In this document: one piece after another, positions 1-6,825 of the stretch
How the letters are laid out: the number at the start of each line of letters is the position of its first letter
Position numbering within the stretch: position 1 is the stretch's first letter
DNA from: Microthrixaceae bacterium
GTDB taxonomy: Bacteria > Actinomycetota > Acidimicrobiia > Acidimicrobiales > Microtrichaceae
DNA length: 64,000 nt
Assembly (NCBI GenBank): GCA_023957975.1
Contig: JAMLGM010000001.1
Location: 62,001 to 126,000, forward strand
Reading direction: 5' to 3'
Position numbers and translations under genes: made by a program
Notes under the pieces: model-generated
Seen by the model: only the letters and a program-made list of their open reading frames with translations
Database searches by the model: none
What the model was told of the DNA's origin: nothing

Positions 1-99
1 CCGTTTCCACACCGGATATGGGTTGGTGTCGATGTCGAAGTCGAACGGGTCGTAATACGGTGAGGCGGAAGCGTGCGCGCTGGTGGCGGTGTCGGCCAT
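1..99 (-). CDS. Cytochrome P450, N-terminal fragment (runs off window)
   Basis: Only the first 33 codons are in the window; the gene continues beyond base 1. The reading frame opens with ATG at 99-97 and reaches the P450 N-terminal stretch YYDPFDFDIDTNPYPVWKR. This matches 15 of 19 positions of the N-terminus of the P450 at 16219-17247 (YYDPFDREIDKNPYPIWKR), so the two are close paralogues. It is divergent from the truncated amidohydrolase starting at 308, the same arrangement as the P450-CaiB/amidohydrolase block at 16219-19782. Heme-binding and I-helix motifs lie outside the window, so activity cannot be judged. Confidence 0.8.
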   Translation of the reverse strand, partial: MADTATSAHASASPYYDPFDFDIDTNPYPVWKR

Positions 100-233
100 G
101 TCGGTCCCCCTGACGACGGCGATGAAAGTGAAGTTACTCTATGAGGAGAAGCTGATTCTCGCAATCGTGTTCGAATGGCGACTCTGGGCGGGAAGCTGGC
201 GGCTCGCAGATGTGACGAACCCCCGCGTGCTCG

Positions 234-262
234 TTGAAACCTAACTCTCCGTTTGCGATAAT
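234..262 (+). promoter_or_regulatory. Sigma70-type promoter for the truncated amidohydrolase
   Basis: TTGAAA at 234-239 and GATAAT at 257-262 are separated by exactly 17 nt. A start near 269 would leave a leader of about 39 nt before the ATG at 308. The intact paralogue at 18598 has a similar promoter (TTGATT, 17 nt, TATCGT). Inferred from consensus only. Confidence 0.6.
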
Positions 263-307
263 GGGGTTCTCCTCAGCCAGAGGGCCGCAACACATCAGGG
301 GGCCACG

Positions 308-448
308 ATGACCACTCGCACACTGGACTGTCCCGTCTTCGACGCAGACCACCACATGTACGAAACCCGAGACGCGCTCACCATGAGGTTGACCCGGTTC
401 AACGGACGGGTTGGTTATGCGGCTTCGGGTGAGGCCTCGGCTTGTTGA
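308..448 (+). pseudogene. Amidohydrolase-2 family protein, truncated by the IS3-family element
   Basis: The ATG at 308 follows a GGGGG Shine-Dalgarno-like run. The first 25 codons contain CPVFDADHHMYETRDALT, clearly homologous to LPIFDADNHLYETREAFT at the start of the intact metal-dependent amidohydrolase at 18598. From base 384 the frame reads into the terminal inverted repeat of an IS3-family element and stops at 446-448, giving a 46-residue remnant. The sequence beyond the other IS end (from 5165) does not continue the amidohydrolase in any frame I translated, so the 3' part is lost or moved, not merely interrupted. Confidence 0.8.
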
Positions 449-640
449 CGGTACCAGTCGGTTTCGGTTTCGATCGGGCTGCGGTAGCCGAGGGTCGAGT
501 GGAGCCGCTTCGGGTTGAACCAGCCCTCGATCCAGCGGATCAGGTCACGGCGGGCATCGGCCCGGTTGGGCCAGGTGCGCTTGTGGGCGAGCTCACGTTT
601 GAGGGTCCCGAAAAACGACTCTGCTGCGGCGTTGTCCCAG
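415..640 (-). pseudogene. IS3 transposase OrfB, C-terminal fragment with the catalytic Glu
   Basis: The minus strand from 640 to the TAA at 417-415 reads WDNAAAESFFGTLKRE, the third block of the IS3-family DDE domain with the catalytic Glu, then the usual C-terminus (LHSTLGYRSPIETE). It has no start of its own. It joins in frame to the Cys codon ending the N-terminal fragment near 4103, recreating the family motif GVCWDNA. The gene is therefore split by the nested transposon and should not give active transposase unless the insert excises precisely. Confidence 0.85.
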
Positions 641-642
641 CA

Positions 643-655
643 TTAACCGGCCAAT
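643..655 (+). repeat. Left 13-bp inverted repeat of the Tn554-like element
   Basis: TTAACCGGCCAAT here is the exact reverse complement of 4084-4096. It lies next to the break in the IS3 orfB reading frame, 43 nt past the tnpC stop, so it likely marks the recombinase-recognised end. Confidence 0.75.
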
Positions 656-698
656 CTCGGCTCGGGTTGAAGCGATCTCTGGTGTGGATCCGGGGTGG

Positions 699-1010
699 TC
701 AGTTCGCTCGTCGGCGGGTTGTGGTTCGGCCTTCGAGGTGGCGGAGTCGTTCTTCTTGGTCGCGGACTCGGTCGGCGAGGGCTTCGAGGCCGGTGCGGAG
801 GTGGGCGATTTCGGCGGCGAGGCCGGTGAGGGTGTGGCGGTCGTGGCTGTCGCGGCGGTGGTCGTCGATGACGGCCCGGAGTTGGGGGTTGCGATAGAGG
901 GTGGTGCGGCTGATGCCGGTGTGCTCGGCGACGCCGGTGAATGTGATCTGGTCGCCGGTCTCGGCGAGGTGTGTGCAGGCGGCTTCGACAGCCTCGAGGG
1001 TTGTGGTCAT
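699..1010 (-). CDS. tnpC: TnpC-like small accessory protein (DUF6262 type)
   Basis: A 103-residue protein whose ATG (1010-1008) overlaps the tnpB stop by 4 nt (ATGA), implying translational coupling. The first half contains a helix-turn-helix-like stretch (ITFTGVAEHTGISRTTLYRN, about residues 20-40). The second half is a charged heptad-like helix (LAAEIAHLRTGLEALADRV), probably a coiled coil, ending in an Arg-rich tail. Size, position after two tyrosine recombinases and this HTH plus coiled-coil layout match TnpC of Tn554-family transposons, which aids recombination and orientation choice. A function in this element is inferred. Confidence 0.75.
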   Translation of the reverse strand: MTTTLEAVEAACTHLAETGDQITFTGVAEHTGISRTTLYRNPQLRAVIDDHRRDSHDRHTLTGLAAEIAHLRTGLEALADRVRDQEERLRHLEGRTTTRRRAN

Positions 1011-2950
1011 CCGGCCTCGGCTTGGCCGATGAGGGCGTCGAGCCGGTCGAGGAGGCGCCGATGTCGGTCGGCTTCGTCGATCCAACCTCGAGCTTCGGCG
1101 TCGTCGGCGAGGGCCCGGGTGTCGACGCGTTGGGCGGCGAGCACGGCGATGGAGGCGGTGTCGGTGCGGAAGCTTGGGCAGTGCTCGCAGATGTTGGCGT
1201 AGGGGCATGCGCCCTGGGACGGGGCTCGGAGGCAGTGACCCCCGGCGAGACGGGACTTGATCGCGGGTGCGTCACGCCAGTCATCACCATCACCGCAGCC
1301 GTTGTTGGCGATCGGGATGCGGGTCTTGCCGGTGGGTGTGGGCAAGGCGCCGATCCGGCCCTTGGCCAGGTCGAGGGCTCGTTCGTATTCGGCTCGGACG
1401 GTGGAGTCGAAGAGGTGCGCGTAGCGCAGGCTCATCTCGGCGGACACGTGACCGAGCAGGGCCATGAGGGCTTGGAGCGACACGCCGGCGTTGACCAGCG
1501 CCGTGGCGTATGTGTGGCGGAGCTGGTGTGGAGTGACGTGGCCGATCCCAGCGGTCTGGGCGCTGCGGGCGAGCTCTTTGCGAACCGCCGTCTGGGACAG
1601 ACGCCGGCCGTAGTGGGTGAACAGGAACTGGGTCGGTCGGCCGGTGCGGGGGTGGGGCAACGGTTTGCCGACCGAGCGGGTTGTGCAGATCCGGTCGATG
1701 AGCGCCACGGTCTCGTCGTCGAGGGGAACCATGCGTTCGGTGTCGAGCTTGCCGAGTGGAACCTTGAGCCAAGCGCCGTGACCGCCGATCTCGTGCACAC
1801 AGTCGAGTTCGAGATCGAGCAGCTCCCCGATGCGGAGCCCGACGGCCCGGGCCAGCAACAGGGCGTCGGCGGCGAGCCGGTAGTCGGAACCTTCGAGCGC
1901 GGCTGTGAGTCGGCGATCGGCATCGACGGGCACGTAGCGGGGTAGCGGCCGTGGCTTGCGGGGATGATCGCTGCGGAAGATCAGTTTCCGGGTCGGGGCG
2001 TCGTCCCAGCCCCATTCGGTGATCTCGTTGAGCATGTTGCCGACGGCGCGCACGCGGCGGTCCTGGTCAGCGAGCGTGATCGCCTTGCCGGTCTTGGCGG
2101 AGTCGGCGTGGGCGACCGAGTTCAGGTAGGGCTCGATGTGGCGCTGACGGTGCAGTCCGGCAAGCGTGACGAGGTCGGGGTCGGTCTCGGCCAGGAACCG
2201 GCCGAAGTGAGCGAGTCGGGTAGCGAGGCTGGAGACGGTCTTGGGGCGGCAGGTCCCGAGCTTGCGTTCGAGGTAGGCGACGAACGCTGGGCGAAGGTTC
2301 GGGTGGCAGTCCGCCAGCCGAACCTCGAACGTGTCGGGTTGCTGGGCCGGTTCTGGTGGTTTGCCGACGACGTCGAGGTGGAACAGCACGATGTGGGCGC
2401 AGCTGAGTGCGGACCGGTAGTGCCGCCATCCCTGCCCGGTCGCTGCCTCTCGGGCCCGGCACGCCGCAGCGAGTTCGTCGAGATCGCCGACGGTGAGCGC
2501 TTCGAGGGGGCGGCCGGTCTGGATCAAGAGCCGGCCGACCGATTGCGACGCGGCCCGCTTGGCCTGGATCTCGGTGAACCCGACCATGACGGCGGTGTCG
2601 CAGAACCGGGACATGTCGGCCTCGAGGCGAGAGCCTTCGACCTCACGCCAAAAGCTCGACAGCTTCTTGGCGACGAGCCAGTCCCAACCGGGACGGAGCC
2701 ACCCCTGGACCATCAAGAACATGAGCAGTGACATGGTCGACGGCGCCAAGTCCAACCGTGCCGCCAAGGATTGGTCGGCCCAGTCATGCGGGTGTGGCCA
2801 ACGGGTCAGGAACGATCGTGCTGCCCAGTCCGATGCCGGATTCCCTCGACCGGTCGCTGCCTGGTTGGCCCGCCACGCCGACAACATGACATCGGCCGAC
2901 GGGATCGGCGCGAGGTCAGGTGTTGGCGCGTTGGCGGGCGCGGGCAGCAT
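1007..2950 (-). CDS. tnpB: TnpB-like large tyrosine recombinase
   Basis: A 647-residue site-specific recombinase of the tyrosine family. The catalytic set is complete: Arg373 (GLRIGELL), Lys401 (LGKLDTERMVPL), His475 and Arg478 (HQLRHT), His501 (LLGHVS) and nucleophile Tyr510 (SLRYAHL). About 230 N-terminal residues precede the SAM-like core-binding domain. The last about 80 residues hold a Cys cluster (CPYANICEHC) that looks metal-binding, a feature of TnpB-type recombinases. The ATG at 2950 lies 35 nt inside the end of tnpA, and the stop overlaps the tnpC start. TnpB normally acts with TnpA and TnpC in conservative cut-and-paste insertion. Nothing here looks decayed. Confidence 0.85.
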   Translation of the reverse strand: MLPAPANAPTPDLAPIPSADVMLSAWRANQAATGRGNPASDWAARSFLTRWPHPHDWADQSLAARLDLAPSTMSLLMFLMVQGWLRPGWDWLVAKKLSSFWREVEGSRLEADMSRFCDTAVMVGFTEIQAKRAASQSVGRLLIQTGRPLEALTVGDLDELAAACRAREAATGQGWRHYRSALSCAHIVLFHLDVVGKPPEPAQQPDTFEVRLADCHPNLRPAFVAYLERKLGTCRPKTVSSLATRLAHFGRFLAETDPDLVTLAGLHRQRHIEPYLNSVAHADSAKTGKAITLADQDRRVRAVGNMLNEITEWGWDDAPTRKLIFRSDHPRKPRPLPRYVPVDADRRLTAALEGSDYRLAADALLLARAVGLRIGELLDLELDCVHEIGGHGAWLKVPLGKLDTERMVPLDDETVALIDRICTTRSVGKPLPHPRTGRPTQFLFTHYGRRLSQTAVRKELARSAQTAGIGHVTPHQLRHTYATALVNAGVSLQALMALLGHVSAEMSLRYAHLFDSTVRAEYERALDLAKGRIGALPTPTGKTRIPIANNGCGDGDDWRDAPAIKSRLAGGHCLRAPSQGACPYANICEHCPSFRTDTASIAVLAAQRVDTRALADDAEARGWIDEADRHRRLLDRLDALIGQAEAG

Positions 2951-4037
2951 CGAACTCGGCTTTCACGTGGGTGGGGGCCAAATGGATGTAACGGGCGGTG
3001 GTGTCGATGTGCGCGTGGCCCAGCAGGGCCTGCATCACGGCCAGATCGACACCAGCCTCGGCCAGCGCGGAGCCGAACGTGTGCCGTAGCGCGTGCGGAT
3101 GCGCAGCCGTGATGCCGGTCAGGTCACGGTGATAACGGAAGATCCGTCGCAACCCTGCCGGCGAGAGCGGCTGGCCTCGGGTCGGTCCCTTGGCCACGAT
3201 GAACAACCGCGAGCTGGCCGTGTCTGGTCGCTCGGCGAGCAGGTACGTCTGGATCACCCCTGCCACGTCGACGTCGAGCGGGACCCGGCGTTCCTTGCCG
3301 CCCTTGCCCGACACTCGTAGCCAGCGGGCACCGATGTCGACGTCGCCGACATCGAGGGCGAGAACCTCGGCTGACCGCAGCCCGCAGAACACCATCAGCC
3401 CGGCGATGGCCCGGTCACGCCACGTGCGCAAGCTCTCCAACAGTTGGATCACCTCGCGGTGATCCAGCGTCTTAGGAAGGCGTTTCGTGTCGCGGACCCG
3501 CAGCGGTGACCGTCGCTTCGGCGCACGCGACACATGAGCCAGCATGCCGGTCCGTTCCCCCGCCGACAGGCGCTTCGCTTCCCGACCCTTGGGGACCGGG
3601 TTCGAGATGTCGGGGTCGCGCATCGACCGGAACGAGTACAAGCCCGAGATCGCGGCCAGGCGCATGTTGACCGTCGCCGGGGACAACACGTCGGTCCGGC
3701 GGCCGTCGAGTCCGACCACGTTCGCGCCGCCCAGTCGACCCGTGACCAGCTCGGTCCGACACGCGGCCAGGAACTGCAGCAACACGTCGGTCGTCACCGA
3801 GGCCAAGTCGAGGTCTTCGCTGTCGAGCCAACGACAGAACGCCAGCAGACCGAACCCGTAGGTACGCGTCGTGCGGGGCGAGTAGTTCCGGTCCGCCAGA
3901 TACGACAAGTACTCGTTCACCAACCGGAACCGGCCGGCGTCGCCGCCGCCCAGCCGCCAACCATCGTCGCCCCGTTCGAGGAACAACCCGTCGTCTGACA
4001 CAGACACATCTGTAACGCTGACCGGACCAAAAGACAA
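2916..4037 (-). CDS. tnpA: TnpA-like tyrosine recombinase
   Basis: A tyrosine recombinase of 373 residues if a TTG at 4037 is used (GGGGA lies 5-6 nt upstream); in-frame GTG codons a few residues further in are alternatives. It has an N-terminal SAM-like DNA-binding domain (about 38-150) and a C-terminal catalytic domain with Arg221 (CGLRSAEVL), Lys in KGGKERRVPL (245-254), His315/Arg318 (HALRHT), His341 and Tyr350 (TTARYIH). The catalytic set is intact. It is the first gene of the nested transposon and overlaps tnpB by 35 nt, so the three genes form one operon running toward the left end. Confidence 0.85.
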   Translation of the reverse strand: MSFGPVSVTDVSVSDDGLFLERGDDGWRLGGGDAGRFRLVNEYLSYLADRNYSPRTTRTYGFGLLAFCRWLDSEDLDLASVTTDVLLQFLAACRTELVTGRLGGANVVGLDGRRTDVLSPATVNMRLAAISGLYSFRSMRDPDISNPVPKGREAKRLSAGERTGMLAHVSRAPKRRSPLRVRDTKRLPKTLDHREVIQLLESLRTWRDRAIAGLMVFCGLRSAEVLALDVGDVDIGARWLRVSGKGGKERRVPLDVDVAGVIQTYLLAERPDTASSRLFIVAKGPTRGQPLSPAGLRRIFRYHRDLTGITAAHPHALRHTFGSALAEAGVDLAVMQALLGHAHIDTTARYIHLAPTHVKAEFDAARARQRANT

Positions 4038-4083
4038 GCATTCCCCAGAGAACCCGGCCCTTAGGCTGCTACAGCTAGATCAC

Positions 4084-4096
4084 ATTGGCCGGTTAA
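4084..4096 (-). repeat. Right 13-bp inverted repeat of the Tn554-like element
   Basis: ATTGGCCGGTTAA is the exact complement of the repeat at 643-655. It sits about 47 nt upstream of the tnpA start and directly beside the last intact codon of the N-terminal OrfB fragment. Confidence 0.75.
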
Positions 4097-4795
4097 CAGG
4101 CACACGCCGGTCGCGCCCATCGACTGGATCACCCCGAGCTGCTCGCACAGCTCAGCGAACTCGGCGGAGGTGTACTGCGAGCCGCGGTCGCTGTGAAAGA
4201 TCACCCCGTCGACGTGGCCACCCCGAGTCGCGGCGGCCATCTTCAAGGCGTCCGCGACCAGCTCGGTGCGCATGTGGCTCGCGACCGACCAACCGATCAC
4301 CCGACGCGAGAACAGGTCGATCACCGTCGCGAGGAACAGCCAGCCTTCGCCGGTGCGCAGGTAGGTGATATCGCCGCACCACGTCGTGTTCGGTTCGGTC
4401 GGGTTGAAGTCGCGCTTGACGTGGTCCGAGGCGGCCTTCGCACCGCGATCAACGATCGTGGTGCGGATCTTGGACCGGCCCGTCTCGCCCTCCCAGCCGT
4501 TGCGCCGCATCAGCCGGGCCACCCGCTTGCCTGACACCGCGAAGCCCTGCTTGCGCAACCAGGCAGTGACTCTCGGGACGCCGTAGGTGCGCCCGGAGCA
4601 CTCCCAGATCGCCTCGATCTCGACCTCGAGCATCCGGTCGGTGATCTCACGCTTCGACGGGGCCCGGTCGACCCAGTCGTAGTAGCCGGACCGAGACACA
4701 TCCAGGGTCCGGCACATCTCGCTGATGGTCCACGGGTCGGTGGGGTTGGTGGGGGTGGCCTGCTCCTCGGCGATGAACGTGTACAACGCTCTCAC
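4097..4795 (-). pseudogene. IS3 transposase OrfB, N-terminal part
   Basis: The frame opens with GTG at 4795-4793, overlapping the orfA stop (GTGA). It encodes the IS3-type HTH_21 region (SRSGYYDWVDRAPS), then the DDE integrase core with the first Asp in WCGDITYL and the second in IFHSDRGSQYTS. After GATGVC it runs into the nested transposon and stops at about 4061, so the third catalytic block (Glu) is missing from this fragment. The rest of the protein is at 415-640. Joining the fragments gives one continuous OrfB, showing that insertion was recent enough to leave both halves undecayed. Confidence 0.85.
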
Positions 4796-5103
4796 CCGTT
4801 CCTCGGGTCCGAGGCCGAGAAGTAGGCCACTGCTTTTCCCAAGATGTCCCGTTCCCGGGTCACCCGCTCCAACTCGCGCTTGAGCTCGCGGATCTCTGCT
4901 CGCTCCTCCGCGGTCGGGGCACCGCCGTCGGCTTCCTCGCGGGCTTGGCGAACCCAGTTCCCCAGGGTCGAGTCGTAGATGTTGAGTTCCCGGGCGACCT
5001 TCGCCACATTGCCCCCCGACGCCGCGACCATCGCCACTGCCTCAGCCTTGAACTCCTTGGTGAACTTGCGCCGGCTACGACCGGACTTCGCTGCTGCTGA
5101 CAT
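4792..5103 (-). CDS. IS3-family transposase OrfA
   Basis: A 103-residue protein starting at the ATG 5103-5101, with GGAG about 6 nt upstream. It has the HTH_Tnp_1 domain (RRKFTKEFKAEAV, then ASGGNVAKVARELNI) followed by a leucine-zipper-like helix (ELKRELERVTRERDIL) used for OrfA/OrfAB multimerisation. OrfA binds the IS ends and is normally joined to OrfB by a programmed frameshift or by translational coupling; here the stop overlaps the orfB GTG. OrfA is intact, but its OrfB is split, so the IS should be immobile. Confidence 0.85.
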   Translation of the reverse strand: MSAAAKSGRSRRKFTKEFKAEAVAMVAASGGNVAKVARELNIYDSTLGNWVRQAREEADGGAPTAEERAEIRELKRELERVTRERDILGKAVAYFSASDPRNG

Positions 5104-5164
5104 GAACACTCCGTTCTGGCCTCATCAGGCCAAGGTAGGTGTCCGCCAGACCGGGTCAACCTCA

Positions 5165-5314
5165 CCCACGAATCGACCCCACCCCACCAACAACAAGCCA
5201 ACCCGGCACAATTACCCACGCCCCCAGACATCGGGTCGGAGTCCACCCCGGGAGGTAGGCACAGCGATACGAGGGCCCGAGACACCACCACGCAAAGGGG
5301 ACTCAGACTGCTGA
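5165..5314. other. Intergenic DNA beyond the IS3 end, no gene seen
   Basis: This stretch links the IS right end to the toxin-antitoxin promoter. None of the three plus-strand frames continues the amidohydrolase cut at 384, and no short ORF here has a convincing start or homology. It may be the far side of a deletion or rearrangement that removed the rest of the amidohydrolase. Confidence 0.5.
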
Positions 5315-5347
5315 TTGTATGGAGCCGTACGTTGATGTACATTCAAC
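5315..5347 (+). promoter_or_regulatory. Promoter and operator-like repeat of the toxin-antitoxin operon
   Basis: TTGTAT (5315-5320), a 17-nt spacer and TACATT (5338-5343) form a sigma70-type promoter. The expected start point falls about 7 nt after the -10 box, on or next to the ATG at 5350, and no Shine-Dalgarno is present, so the mRNA is probably leaderless. An inverted repeat with GTTGA/TCAAC arms around TGTACA (5331-5347) covers the -10 box. This is a natural site for autorepression by the antitoxin. Confidence 0.55.
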
Positions 5348-5349
5348 CC

Positions 5350-5640
5350 ATGAGCACCGTATCGGCGACAGAAGCCCGAACGACGTTGCCCGATCTCCTC
5401 GACCGGGTGACATCAGGTGAGGAAATCACGATCACCCGCCACGGGCGAACAGTCGCTGTACTCGTACACCCCGACGCGCTGCGTGTCCGCAAGGCGGGGC
5501 GCGCGCTTGCGGAGGCCGAGCAGGTCGGCGCGCTGCTCCGACGTGCACGCGAACTCCCCCTCGCGGACATGCCCTCGATCTCGGCCGATCGCGCCGACGA
5601 ACTCATCGCCGAGTTGGCAGCAACACGATCGATTCGTTGA
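5350..5640 (+). CDS. Phd/YefM-type antitoxin
   Basis: A 96-residue protein. The N-terminal half is the Phd/YefM DNA-binding fold (VSATEARTTLPDLLDRV, then GEEITITRHGRTVAVLV); the C-terminal half is charged and probably disordered until it binds toxin. I chose the ATG at 5350 because the promoter's expected start point coincides with it; an upstream in-frame ATG at 5332 would lie inside the operator and upstream of the transcription start. It ends 7 nt before the PIN-domain gene at 5648. Antitoxins of this family neutralise the toxin and repress the operon. Confidence 0.85.
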   Translation: MSTVSATEARTTLPDLLDRVTSGEEITITRHGRTVAVLVHPDALRVRKAGRALAEAEQVGALLRRARELPLADMPSISADRADELIAELAATRSIR

Positions 5641-5647
5641 GTCGGCA

Positions 5648-6064
5648 ATGGACGCATTCGACGCCGAAGCATTGATCTACGCAGCCGTGCCGAATCATCC
5701 GCTCGGCAAACGTGTGCGCCGTCTCCTCTCAGCAGCCGCGACCTCCCCGGACGGCACTGGCATCGGATCGGTGCTCCTCATCCCCGAACTCCTCTCCAAG
5801 CCGATGCGCGAGGGAGCGACAACCGAGATGACGGAACTGGCCACGTTGCTCGGGCGGCTCATTCTCCTACCCGTTGACGAACATGTCGCCGGTCTGGCTG
5901 CCGCACTGGGATCCAGTTATCGGCTACGCGCTGCGGACGCGGTGCATCTGGCGACTGCTGTCGCCGCAGGCGCCGACCGTTTCATCACCAACAATCAGTC
6001 CGATTTTCCAACCACCATCTCAGAGATCGAGATCGTCTACCCGGCCGAGCTGCCACACCCTTGA
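5648..6064 (+). CDS. vapC: PIN-domain ribonuclease toxin (VapC-like)
   Basis: A 138-residue PIN-domain protein directly downstream of the antitoxin. PIN toxins are Mg-dependent RNases that usually cut tRNA or rRNA. Acidic active-site candidates are Asp5 (FDAEALIYA), Glu47 (IPELL) and Asp97 (RAADAVHLATA). At the fourth position, where the motif is usually TND, this protein reads TNNQSDF, so Asn116 may replace an Asp, with Asp119 nearby. That substitution could lower activity or simply reflect subfamily variation. It is convergent with the TetR gene at 6112. Confidence 0.8.
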   Translation: MDAFDAEALIYAAVPNHPLGKRVRRLLSAAATSPDGTGIGSVLLIPELLSKPMREGATTEMTELATLLGRLILLPVDEHVAGLAAALGSSYRLRAADAVHLATAVAAGADRFITNNQSDFPTTISEIEIVYPAELPHP

Positions 6065-6111
6065 CCGAGCACTAGTCGCGACTGGATTCAGCGACCGTCG
6101 GTGATGCCGCA

Positions 6112-6759
6112 CTACGGGGTATCGAGGCCGATCGCGTTGGCCCACAACAGCGTGAGTTGCATGGCAACCTCGTCGAGGTCGTAGTCGCCCCAGTGCTCGA
6201 TCAACCACAGTTCTGCAAACCTCGCCACCATCGAGCCCAGCGCTCCTGCCGCGATCTCCGGGTCGAGAGCTTTCGACACCGCTCCAGATCGCTGCATCCG
6301 ACGAATCGAACGCTCGGCGCGATCCGCGAAGTGCTTCTGGCGACGCATCCGCGCCTCACTCACTTCATGGTCGTACCGCGACACCTCCTCGATCACCCCC
6401 ATGATCCGGCCGTTATCGCGGTACCGCTCGAGGTAGCGACGATTCGCCCGCAACAACCGGTCGAACTCGCTGAGCTCGGCCCCGCCGTCGTCCGTTTCCG
6501 ATTCCGACGGCGGGGCGGTCAACAGCGCCTCTTGCTGCTCGGCCACCTCGCGAAACACCTGCTCCTTGGAATCGAAGTAGTGGTAGAAGGACCCGTGCGA
6601 CATCCCCGCTTCCTTGGCGATGTCGGAGACCCGGGCCTCGAGAAACCCGGTGCGTTCGAACACCGCCTTCGCTGCCTCGAGCAGACGTGCACGGGTCTGT
6701 GCCCCCTTGCGGGAACGCGGTCCCGCGGCACCCTGGTCGATGGTCTCGATCTTCGCCAT
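6112..6759 (-). CDS. TetR-family transcriptional regulator
   Basis: A 215-residue regulator starting at ATG 6759 (a GTG nine bases upstream is an alternative). The N-terminal HTH is clear (TRARLLEAAKAVFERTGF, then VSDIAKEAGMSHGSFYHYF, about residues 20-65). The C-terminal ligand-binding region is variable, as usual. It is the last gene of the minus-strand acyl-CoA operon, 85 nt after the acyl-CoA synthetase. An 18-bp palindrome lies in that gap (6826-6843). It probably represses the operon and responds to an acyl-CoA; the ligand cannot be read from the sequence. Confidence 0.85.
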   Translation of the reverse strand: MAKIETIDQGAAGPRSRKGAQTRARLLEAAKAVFERTGFLEARVSDIAKEAGMSHGSFYHYFDSKEQVFREVAEQQEALLTAPPSESETDDGGAELSEFDRLLRANRRYLERYRDNGRIMGVIEEVSRYDHEVSEARMRRQKHFADRAERSIRRMQRSGAVSKALDPEIAAGALGSMVARFAELWLIEHWGDYDLDEVAMQLTLLWANAIGLDTP

Positions 6760-6825
6760 AGGCAGCACTCTCTCGATGGGTGAGCTCGGTCGACTCGGTC
6801 GCCGTCGATTCTACGGGGATGGGTC

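Larger units (their letters stand above)
643..4096 (-). mobile_element. Tn554-like transposon (three-gene tyrosine-recombinase element) nested in IS3 orfB
   Basis: Three overlapping minus-strand genes encode a 373-aa tyrosine recombinase, a 647-aa tyrosine recombinase and a 103-aa helical accessory protein. This is the tnpA-tnpB-tnpC order and size pattern known from Tn554. The unit is bounded by a perfect 13-bp inverted repeat, TTAACCGGCCAAT at 643-655 and its complement at 4084-4096. Only about 40-60 nt separate the genes from the repeats, and there is no passenger gene. At the junctions the target reads GTGTGC then CTG on one side and TGC then TGGGAC on the other, so the exact crossover is uncertain by about 3 nt. 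Canonical Tn554 is described without long terminal repeats, so the match is to gene content, not ends. Confidence 0.8.
384..5164 (-). mobile_element. IS3-family insertion sequence, interrupted by a Tn554-like transposon
   Basis: Terminal inverted repeats are TGAGGTTGACCCGGT at 384-398 and its complement at 5150-5164, with the TG...CA ends usual for IS3. The element encodes orfA (4792-5103) and orfB on the minus strand. OrfB is cut into 4097-4795 and 415-640 by about 3.45 kb of recombinase DNA. Without the insert the IS would be about 1.33 kb, a normal IS3-family size. Flanking bases are CCA on the left (381-383) and CCC on the right (5165-5167), so there is no perfect 3-bp target duplication. 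That fits a deletion or rearrangement after insertion. Confidence 0.85.

Noticed and set aside
971-1945. Long plus-strand open frame opposite tnpB
   Set aside because: It is the antisense shadow of the recombinase gene, with Gly/Val/Glu-rich low-information sequence. Such frames are common in high-GC DNA.
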